Shown: positions 1 to 4,509 of the stretch, one piece after another
Numbering within the stretch: the first letter of the stretch is position 1
How the letters are laid out: each line of letters begins with the position of its first letter
Origin: JAAYCT01 sp964499575
GTDB taxonomy: Bacteria; Bacillota; Clostridia; Saccharofermentanales; Saccharofermentanaceae
DNA: 6,262 nt
Direction: 5' to 3'
Assembly (NCBI GenBank): GCA_964499575.1
Contig: CAZCLK010000044.1
Location: forward strand, 1-6,262
Position numbers and translations under genes: made by a program
Notes under the pieces: model-generated
The model's input: the letters and a program-made list of their open reading frames with translations, nothing else
What the model was told of the DNA's origin: nothing
The model's database searches: none

Positions 1-37
1 AAGACGGGTGTCGTAGGTTCGATTCCTACCCCTCGTA
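1..37 (+). tRNA. tRNA, 3' half only (cut by window edge), isotype unknown
   Basis: This is the 3' part of a tRNA. A perfect 5-bp T stem (13-17 with 25-29) closes a canonical 7-nt T loop, TTCGATT. It is followed by a 7-nt acceptor strand (30-36, CCCTCGT) and an A discriminator at 37. Reading back, 8-12 fit the variable loop, 3-7 (GACGG) the 3' side of the anticodon stem, and 1-2 (AA) positions 37-38 of the anticodon loop. The anticodon therefore lies just outside the window and the isotype cannot be read. CCA does not directly follow the discriminator (the next bases are TT), so CCA would be added enzymatically. The full gene should start with about ACGAGGG. Phages often carry tRNAs, so this fits the phage context, although a host tRNA used as an integration site is also possible. 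Confidence 0.8.
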
Positions 38-82
38 TTCCAAGTGTCGAAATTTATTAACAAAATCCGTTACCTTAAAAAG

Positions 83-406
83 ATGATAATAACCACAAAA
101 TACAACAATGAAGTTAAATGGGAAAGAGCAAGATGTGAAATTTGTAATAGACTTCGATGGAGATGCCAACACCATGTAGACGGAAGAAGAAACACTGATG
201 AAGTGATTCATGTTTGTAGTAATGGTAACCCAGGAGGAGTAATGTACCCAGATGCTTGCCATTCAAAGATTCACAACCCTACAGCTTTTGATTTACCGCC
301 CTCGTGGGCATATGATAACGGATACCTAAGAAGACTAGATGGGGAATATAGACCAAAAAAGAAACCAGCAAGTAAGTGGAAGTTGAAGAAGAAAATAGGC
401 TTTTAG
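83..406 (+). CDS. HNH-endonuclease-like zinc-binding protein
   Basis: A small protein (107 aa from ATG 83) with the layout of a phage HNH nuclease. It has a CxxC knuckle (CEIC), a His-His pair in QHHVDGR that would form the first strand of the beta-beta-alpha metal site, then HVC, and finally CHSKIHN supplying the second half of the zinc site and the last His. Family members cut DNA with a single metal ion, and several tailed phages encode one near the terminase, where it supports packaging cleavage. Here it is separated from the terminase by more than 4 kb, so a free-standing or homing nuclease is equally possible. The tail is basic (PKKKPASKWKLKKK), which suits DNA binding. The start is uncertain: an in-frame GTG at 44 would add 13 residues, beginning 7 nt after the tRNA. 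Neither start has a good ribosome site. It ends with TAG. Confidence 0.72.
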   Translation: MIITTKYNNEVKWERARCEICNRLRWRCQHHVDGRRNTDEVIHVCSNGNPGGVMYPDACHSKIHNPTAFDLPPSWAYDNGYLRRLDGEYRPKKKPASKWKLKKKIGF

Positions 407-444
407 GTTATTGTAATCTGTTTCTAATTGAGGTAAATTAGAGT

Positions 445-1392
445 ATGAAGAAGAGCATTGTAATTTATCATAACTATGTACCTAAAGTCGGAGGCATAGA
501 AAGTGCAGTATACAACCTAGCAAAATTGCTTGAATTAGAAGGGTATCATGTCACCATTGCTTACACATCAGTAGAGAGTTATGAAAGCCTGTTCAGATAT
601 GCAACCGCCTGTGACAAGGTAATAAAGATAGATCCTAAAATGACAAGCCCAATAGTAGCGGATGTTTGTTTAATTGCTAGTAACCACGATATTCCCAAAG
701 AAATAACTGCAAAAAGATTCCTACAATGGATTCATTCAGACTATGATAGATATTCACTAGAACTTAAGAATATAGGGAAGGTGGAGTATGTTGCAGTAAG
801 TAAGCACGCCAGGGATGTTATAAAAAAGAGAGAAGATGTAGATTCTACAGTCATTTACAACTTGTTAGACCCTGATTTTAATAGAGATGAGGATAAAGAG
901 CTAAGACTGGTAACAAATTCTAGGGTGTCACCAGAAAAGGGGTTTGGAAGAATGCTGAAACTAGCAGAACTGCTAAAAGAAAACAAAGTAAAGTTCTCAT
1001 GGATGGTATTTGGAGATAATAGCCATTACCCAAATGAATTTGAAGATTGGAAAAGAAAGTTCGCTCATGTAGAAGAGGTGTTATTCGTAGGATATAAATC
1101 GGATATTACAATAGGATTAAGACACGCAGACTACTTGGTGCAATTGAGTGACTTTGAAGGATGCCCATATGCCGTCTTAGAGGCTTTGAGATGGAAGATA
1201 CCTTGCTTAGTTACAGATTGGGCTGGTGTTGATGAACTAATAGAAGATGGTAAGAACGGATACATACTTCCACAACACATGAACCTAGATTGTGCATATG
1301 TGGATAAGATTGTGAATAACATTCCAAAAGTGAAGGAGAAAGACCTGTCAACAGTCAAAGATTGGATTAAACTGATAGAAGATAAGCAATGA
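445..1392 (+). CDS. GT4-type glycosyltransferase (GT-B fold)
   Basis: A 315-aa glycosyltransferase, near the short end for this family. Seen in the sequence: an N-terminal Rossmann half opening with IVIYHNY and the acceptor-side glycine loop VGGIESAV (15-22); a linker; and a C-terminal donor-binding half starting at NSRVSPEKGF (158-167), whose Arg160 and Lys165 are placed like the phosphate-binding basic pair of GT4 enzymes. Glu238 and Glu246 form the E-x7-E signature within DFEGCPYAVLEAL. Such enzymes transfer a sugar from a nucleotide-sugar with retention of configuration in the cytoplasm. In a phage the acceptor could be a modified DNA base, a virion protein or a host surface glycan, and the sequence does not say which. 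No signal peptide or membrane segment is seen. Its TGA stop overlaps the next start as ATGA, so the two genes are translationally coupled. Confidence 0.88.
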   Translation: MKKSIVIYHNYVPKVGGIESAVYNLAKLLELEGYHVTIAYTSVESYESLFRYATACDKVIKIDPKMTSPIVADVCLIASNHDIPKEITAKRFLQWIHSDYDRYSLELKNIGKVEYVAVSKHARDVIKKREDVDSTVIYNLLDPDFNRDEDKELRLVTNSRVSPEKGFGRMLKLAELLKENKVKFSWMVFGDNSHYPNEFEDWKRKFAHVEEVLFVGYKSDITIGLRHADYLVQLSDFEGCPYAVLEALRWKIPCLVTDWAGVDELIEDGKNGYILPQHMNLDCAYVDKIVNNIPKVKEKDLSTVKDWIKLIEDKQ

Positions 1393-1820
1393 AAGAAATA
1401 GGAAGAGTAACAGTAGATATTGATAATTTGTATTCACTACACTTCAACTGTCCTATCCTGGAAATTCCCTACATAAGGATGGTAGAACAAGAACTAAGAG
1501 ATAACCCTCCTATGCATAATTCCGAATACTATGTTTATTTGAAGAAAGAGTACGATCGTGGTGTAGAAGTGTTCGGAACAATAAAAACAGAAATGCAACT
1601 AGAGAACCGATACTACGAATGGAAAAACCTAATAGCAAGTATGAGAAAAGGCTACAAAGAGAACAAAAAATACGAAATTTACGAAAATGGGCTTCCATAC
1701 GGAGGGATTACAGCCATTCTAAGAGAAGATAAAATGGAAGTGGTAGATGGACACCATAGATTGGCAATACTTTTAGCGTTGGGTTATGATCAAGTAGATA
1801 TAATTTTATTTAGAGAATAA
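1389..1820 (+). CDS. stand-alone ParB/Srx-fold protein with DGHHR motif
   Basis: A 143-aa protein whose C-terminal part carries the ParB/sulfiredoxin-fold signature: a strand (MEVVD), then Asp120-Gly-His-His-Arg124, then a helix LAILLALGYD and a final strand VDIILF. In this fold the DGHHR segment binds nucleotide phosphates. Known members include the CTP-binding domain of ParB, sulfiredoxin, and the free-serine kinases SerK and SbnI. The N-terminal 100 residues are charged and not recognised. There is no helix-turn-helix or dimer domain, so it is not a chromosome-partition ParB. It begins inside the stop codon of the glycosyltransferase gene and ends 1 nt before a methyltransferase gene, which argues that it acts on the same substrate as those enzymes. 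A small-molecule or sugar-linked kinase or ATPase role is inference. Confidence 0.68.
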   Translation: MKEIGRVTVDIDNLYSLHFNCPILEIPYIRMVEQELRDNPPMHNSEYYVYLKKEYDRGVEVFGTIKTEMQLENRYYEWKNLIASMRKGYKENKKYEIYENGLPYGGITAILREDKMEVVDGHHRLAILLALGYDQVDIILFRE

Positions 1821-1821
1821 G

Positions 1822-2358
1822 ATGAATTGGTATCAAGATGAATATCCAATCCAGGAGAAATTAGACCCTACAGGGTACGATTGGAAGGATAAAAATGTGA
1901 TAGATTTAGGCTGTAATGTAGGTATGGTCTGTCCCTATGTATTAGAAAGAGGAGCAAAAACCTATACAGGGATAGAGCTAGAAGGAAAGTATATAAGGGA
2001 AGCTAAAAGAAGATTCCCAAAAGAGATGTATTTACAAATGGATGTTAGGTTGTTTATGTTAGAAAGAGAGCGAAAAGACAATGAGGTTGTTCTAGCACTT
2101 GGGCTGTTCCATCACTTAACAGATGACAAGGTTGTAGATGTTGTAAATAATTGTACAGGAGACCTAATATTTGAAGTTCCGACTGGGAAGAATGTCAGCT
2201 ATGGAGCATACAGAGTAAGGGATGAAGAGTGGTATAAGGAACTAGTGAAAAACTACAAAGAAGTTACGATCCTGAATAGCGGAATGCCACTAATGAAAGG
2301 ATACCCATTCGGGAGAAAGATTTTTATTTGTAAAGGAAGGCAAGATGTTGAAAGTTAA
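1822..2358 (+). CDS. class I SAM-dependent methyltransferase
   Basis: A 178-aa Rossmann-fold methyltransferase. Motif I is VIDLGCNVG (26-34), which binds SAM. Glu52 in GIELE is placed like the acidic residue that holds the ribose hydroxyls, Asp74 in QMDV like the adenine-contacting motif, and LALGLFHHL (91-99) is the motif IV strand and loop. The FHHL form is common in methyltransferases acting on small molecules, sugars or lipids, and it lacks the DPPY or NPPY of DNA amino-methyltransferases and the PCQ of cytosine-C5 enzymes. The substrate is unknown. Starting 1 nt after the ParB/Srx gene and two genes after the glycosyltransferase, it may cap or decorate the product of that pathway. Its last 14 nt overlap the next gene. 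Confidence 0.85.
   Translation: MNWYQDEYPIQEKLDPTGYDWKDKNVIDLGCNVGMVCPYVLERGAKTYTGIELEGKYIREAKRRFPKEMYLQMDVRLFMLERERKDNEVVLALGLFHHLTDDKVVDVVNNCTGDLIFEVPTGKNVSYGAYRVRDEEWYKELVKNYKEVTILNSGMPLMKGYPFGRKIFICKGRQDVES
2333..2340 (+). promoter_or_regulatory. Shine-Dalgarno AAGGAAGG for the gene at 2345
   Basis: The purine run AAGGAAGG ends 4 nt before the ATG at 2345. It lies inside the end of the methyltransferase gene and supports the overlapping start of the next gene. Confidence 0.6.
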
Positions 2359-2560
2359 ACTGCTTGTTATACAAAACTATAATGATTTAAGACTAAAGAG
2401 ACTTCTACAGAAGGATGAGATGATCGAGACTACAGAAGAGAGGGCTAGATACCTGCTCGGTCTTGGTTATGTTACAATATTAGAGATATATAAATTTACA
2501 GAGGGTAAGAAAAATGAAACAGTTGATAGTGCTGAAGAAGGGGAACCTGAAGTACATTAG
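2345..2560 (+). CDS. small phage protein, unknown function
   Basis: A 71-aa protein. The first ~48 residues look like one compact domain: VKLLVIQNYNDLRLKRLLQKDEMIETTEERARYLLGLGYVTIL. The pattern (strand, a D-x-x-L-x-R stretch, K-D-E-x-I-x-x-T-x-E-R-A, then LGYV) resembles short phage proteins near head genes in which a strand, an 'xGD/KDE' turn and an 'EERAxxLxxxGY' helix recur. I do not know a proven function. The last ~20 residues are acidic and probably disordered. The start is supported by AAGGAAGG 4 nt upstream. It overlaps the methyltransferase gene by 14 nt and the next small gene by 47 nt. It ends with TAG. Confidence 0.7.
   Translation: MLKVKLLVIQNYNDLRLKRLLQKDEMIETTEERARYLLGLGYVTILEIYKFTEGKKNETVDSAEEGEPEVH
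2501..2505 (+). promoter_or_regulatory. Shine-Dalgarno GAGGG for the small gene at 2514
   Basis: GAGGG lies 8 nt before ATG 2514, inside the preceding gene. It is the main support for that short overlapping gene being translated. Confidence 0.5.
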
Positions 2561-2672
2561 ACTATACGGGGAAGATTTTGAACTAATAGAACCCGTAGAA
2601 GAAGCTAAGGTAGAGAAACCAAAGAGCAAAAGCCAGGCTAGAAGGATAGCTGAGCTTAAGAAAACTAAATAA
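2514..2672 (+). CDS. 52-aa small basic protein, unknown function
   Basis: A short open frame, ATG to TAA, overlapping the preceding gene by 47 nt in another frame. The protein starts MKQLIVLKKGNLKYIRLYGEDFELIE and ends in a Lys/Arg-rich tail (PKSKSQARRIAELKKTK). The first 25 residues look like a small beta-hairpin module and the rest like a charged helix. It has a GAGGG ribosome site 8 nt upstream, and it fills the otherwise empty stretch between the previous gene and the tRNA-like element. Small proteins of this sort are common just upstream of head and packaging genes in siphophages. I recognise no family and assign no function. Confidence 0.6.
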   Translation: MKQLIVLKKGNLKYIRLYGEDFELIEPVEEAKVEKPKSKSQARRIAELKKTK

Positions 2673-2677
2673 TGGGG

Positions 2678-2797
2678 TGTAGGGTATTCAAAAAGGTAAG
2701 AACACCATTCCCCTGTTTGGTGGGCGGAAGAAACGAAAGTACTTCCTAGGCTCCATTCCTACCCAGCCGTTGAGAGGTGCGAATCCTCTCCCCTGCA
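2678..2797 (+). ncRNA. irregular tRNA-like element (interrupted, chimeric or pseudo-tRNA)
   Basis: The 3' side has a T arm: stem 2773-2777 with 2785-2789, loop TGCGAAT. The normally invariant T at position 55 of the loop is G. The 5' side fits a tRNA start: TGTAGGG (2678-2684) pairs with CCCTGCA (2791-2797) using one G-T pair. Then come TA at positions 8-9, a short D stem TTC/GAA, and a D loop with the conserved GG. A 5-bp arm follows (2703-2707 with 2718-2722), but it closes a 10-nt loop instead of 7. About 50 nt then separate it from the T arm, containing two more small hairpins (2726-2730/2742-2746, and 2747-2750/2758-2761 with a 7-nt loop CTCCATT). No single cloverleaf explains everything. 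It could be a tRNA with an insert, a fusion of two tRNA genes, a decayed gene, or an assembly chimera at the nearby join. Confidence 0.35.
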
Positions 2798-2799
2798 AT
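2745..2799 (+). repeat. 55-bp direct repeat, left copy (contig end)
   Basis: Begins CCTAGGCTCC and ends CCCCTGCAAT. It is identical over all 55 bases to 2900-2954. It runs exactly to the first N of the gap and includes the T arm of the tRNA-like element. An exact 55-base match that abuts both sides of an N run is what two contigs overlapping by one 55-mer would give. Confidence 0.95.
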
Positions 2800-2899
2800 N
2801 NNNNNNNNNNNNNNNNNNNNNNNNNNNNNNNNNNNNNNNNNNNNNNNNNNNNNNNNNNNNNNNNNNNNNNNNNNNNNNNNNNNNNNNNNNNNNNNNNNN
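2800..2899. other. assembly gap, 100 N
   Basis: Exactly 100 undetermined bases, a conventional scaffold filler and probably not a measured distance. Both flanks carry the same 55-mer. If the two contigs overlap there is no missing sequence, and 2745-2899 should be removed. If the flank is a true tandem repeat (for example several tRNA genes), an unknown length is missing. Confidence 0.97.
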
Positions 2900-2954
2900 C
2901 CTAGGCTCCATTCCTACCCAGCCGTTGAGAGGTGCGAATCCTCTCCCCTGCAAT
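2900..2954 (+). repeat. 55-bp direct repeat, right copy (contig start)
   Basis: Identical to 2745-2799 and starts at the first base after the N run. It continues into the short leader of the methyltransferase gene. Only the 3' part of the tRNA-like element is present in this copy. Confidence 0.95.
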
Positions 2955-2965
2955 TACTTAAGTAA
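2954..2965. promoter_or_regulatory. 12-bp perfect palindrome TTACTTAAGTAA
   Basis: TTACTTAAGTAA reads the same on both strands and lies 7 nt before the ATG at 2973. Its position would suit a dimeric repressor site or an effect on initiation of a gene with no good ribosome site. No second copy was noticed in the window, and short AT-rich palindromes arise by chance. Confidence 0.25.
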
Positions 2966-2972
2966 AAATAAA

Positions 2973-4307
2973 ATGGAAAAAAACATTGCAAACCTAGAAA
3001 TAAAGACAATTCCACTAACACAACTACAAGGTTGGGATAAGAACCCGAGAGAAATTACAGATGACAACTTCCGAAGGTTGAAAAGAGACCTCGTGAAGTA
3101 CGCTATGCTAACACCCCTGATCGTGGATGGAAGAGATATGAAAACCGTGCTTGGTGGTAATATGAGACTAAAGGCACTTAGAGAATTAGCAAACGAGTAC
3201 AATATTACAACAGCAACCTGCAATATAGTCCACCCAGCGGATGATAACGAAGCCATTATGATGGCATTAAAGGATAACGAATCATTCGGTAAATATATTA
3301 AAGTAAAACTAGCAGAACTAACCTCCAATATCGCAGAAGCCCAGGAGATACAAATTAGTATTAGAGAGATAGAAATTGAAAGACTAAAGCCAAGAGAACC
3401 TGAAGAAGATGATTATGAACCACCAGAGGACTTAGAACCAATGGTAGAAAAAGGAGACTTGTGGATATTAGGGGAGCATAGACTGGTCTGTGGGGATAGT
3501 ACTGACCCCGAAGTAGTGAAATTAGTTCTTGATAACGAAAAATCGAATATGGTATTCACTGATCCACCATACGGGATGGGATTTGAAGGAAGCATAGGAG
3601 GGGATGGAAAGAAAGGATACAATTCAAAACACGGGAAGATAATAAACGATGATGCTCCCGATGATGACCTTCTTGATGGAATGATGACCAATATTAAAGA
3701 CTTCAACAAGGGAGCCTTCTATATTACTTACTGGAGACTTGGCATAAGAACCATCTTAAATGCTTTAGCAAGAAACAATTTACCTTTCAGAAATATGATT
3801 ATTTGGCATAAGAACCATCTTAATTTGAGTAATAGTGACTATAAAAGCATCTATGAGCCGATGATATTAGGCTGGGACTTCGACTATGAACCAATATTCT
3901 ATGGATGGGGGGAAGAGCATAAGTTCTTCGGAGAAAAAGGAGCTACTGATACCTGGGATGTAGATGGATTAACTACAGTATGGGAGATAGATAGAACAAA
4001 GAAAAACACCCTTCACAGTACAATGAAGCCAATTAGACTATGCGGAAGAGCAATACTAAATAGCACTAGGATGTTTGAGACCGTACTAGACCTATTCGGT
4101 GGAAGTGGTTCAACACTAATAGCCTGCGAACAAACAGGGAGAAAATGTAGAATAATAGAGTTAGACGAACACTACTGCGATGTAATCATAGATAGATACA
4201 AAACCTTCAAAGAAACCGACCTCGGAATAAGCGTGATAAGAAACGGGAAGAAGTTAACCTTAGAGGAGGCTAGAGATGGGAAAGGGAAGACAGCCAGAGC
4301 TGATTAA
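2973..4307 (+). CDS. ParB-domain DNA N6-adenine/N4-cytosine methyltransferase
   Basis: A 444-aa two-domain protein typical of tailed phages. Residues ~10-135 form a ParB/Srx-like domain: NPREITDDNF, then PLIVDGRDMKTVLGGNMRLKAL, where GGNMR (61-65) replaces the usual G-H-x-R box. After an acidic linker (~141-157), residues ~160-412 form a beta-order amino-methyltransferase: GDLWILGEHRLVCGD, motif IV DPPY (197-200), HSTMKP (348-353), motif I DLFGGSGST (373-381) and the acidic IIELDEHY. It would transfer a methyl group from SAM to an exocyclic amino group in a specific DNA site. DPPY favours adenine, but N4-cytosine is not excluded. No partner restriction enzyme is visible. ATG 2973 is chosen over an in-frame TTG at 2925, which lies in the 55-bp repeat. 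The ribosome site is weak. Its last 32 nt overlap the next gene. Confidence 0.92.
   Translation: MEKNIANLEIKTIPLTQLQGWDKNPREITDDNFRRLKRDLVKYAMLTPLIVDGRDMKTVLGGNMRLKALRELANEYNITTATCNIVHPADDNEAIMMALKDNESFGKYIKVKLAELTSNIAEAQEIQISIREIEIERLKPREPEEDDYEPPEDLEPMVEKGDLWILGEHRLVCGDSTDPEVVKLVLDNEKSNMVFTDPPYGMGFEGSIGGDGKKGYNSKHGKIINDDAPDDDLLDGMMTNIKDFNKGAFYITYWRLGIRTILNALARNNLPFRNMIIWHKNHLNLSNSDYKSIYEPMILGWDFDYEPIFYGWGEEHKFFGEKGATDTWDVDGLTTVWEIDRTKKNTLHSTMKPIRLCGRAILNSTRMFETVLDLFGGSGSTLIACEQTGRKCRIIELDEHYCDVIIDRYKTFKETDLGISVIRNGKKLTLEEARDGKGKTARAD
3739..3759 (+). repeat. 21-bp direct repeat inside the methyltransferase gene, copy 1
   Basis: Starts TTGGCATAAG and ends CATCTTAA. It is identical in all 21 bases to 3803-3823. 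Here it is read in the frame giving (L)GIRTIL. Confidence 0.9.
3803..3823 (+). repeat. 21-bp direct repeat inside the methyltransferase gene, copy 2
   Basis: Second exact copy, 64 bp downstream of the first. Because 64 is not a multiple of 3 it is read in a different frame, giving WHKNHL. This copy lies in the conserved IIWHKN segment of the methyltransferase. Confidence 0.9.
4262..4269 (+). promoter_or_regulatory. strong Shine-Dalgarno AGAGGAGG for the gene at 4276
   Basis: AGAGGAGG lies 6 nt before ATG 4276, within the end of the methyltransferase gene. It is the best ribosome site in the window. It fixes the start of the small coiled-coil gene and may also drive the terminase genes by coupling. 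Confidence 0.75.
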
Positions 4308-4509
4308 AGATATTTCGGTGGTATTAGGACTGCATAGTAAAACACTTGCGGACTTAAGACTAGAAATCGATGATATAATAAAAGTAATTAAACAGAATGA
4401 GGATGAAGTGATAAAACTGAGTAACAAAATAGAACAATTAGCTAAAAATAAAACTAAAAAATCATGGCAAAAGGAATCAAATATACAGCAGAAGAAAAAC
4501 TTGAAATAA
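4276..4509 (+). CDS. small coiled-coil protein upstream of terminase, unknown function
   Basis: A 77-aa, highly charged protein. Residues ~21-58 (HSKTLADLRLEIDDII... to ...KIEQLAKN) have the hydrophobic spacing of a coiled coil, so it probably forms a helical dimer or larger bundle. The C-terminal ~20 residues are Lys/Gln-rich and are encoded in the stretch shared with the next gene. The start is well supported by AGAGGAGG at 6 nt. It overlaps the methyltransferase gene by 32 nt and the small terminase gene by 46 nt. Short helical proteins next to terS occur in several phages without a settled role. A packaging accessory or a small regulator is possible, but nothing in the sequence decides. 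Confidence 0.72.
   Translation: MGKGRQPELIKDISVVLGLHSKTLADLRLEIDDIIKVIKQNEDEVIKLSNKIEQLAKNKTKKSWQKESNIQQKKNLK

Noticed and set aside
407..444. Promoter in the short space before the glycosyltransferase gene
   Set aside because: No convincing pair of -35 and -10 boxes with proper spacing is visible. Only a weak GAGG ribosome site is seen.
1131..1358. Minus-strand open frames opposite the + strand genes (for example within the glycosyltransferase, methyltransferase and terminase genes)
   Set aside because: They lie opposite well-supported genes and have Ser/Leu-rich, low-complexity translations with no recognisable motifs. The A-rich codon use of the + strand creates them.
2673..2720. Transcription terminator after the small gene at 2514-2672
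   Set aside because: GGTGT (2676-2680) can pair with ACACC (2702-2706), but the loop is long and no T tract follows.
2703..2722. Four-base anticodon (CCCC) frameshift-suppressor tRNA
   Set aside because: The loop can be drawn as T-CCCC-TGT, but only with a T-T mismatch in the stem and a T at position 37, and the rest of the cloverleaf does not fit. Too weak to claim.
2678..2797. Selenocysteine tRNA with a 13-bp acceptor plus T stem
   Set aside because: The T arm can be extended by one pair and the molecule is long, but there is no TCA anticodon loop and no proper long variable arm.
2759..2965. Open frames on both strands spanning the N run
   Set aside because: They exist only because N codons are not stops. 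The real sequence on each side is the tRNA-like repeat.
2925..2972. Extending the methyltransferase gene upstream to an in-frame TTG at 2925
   Set aside because: The extension lies mostly in the 55-bp repeat and tRNA T arm and encodes no recognisable part of the ParB domain. ATG 2973 gives a normal N-terminus.
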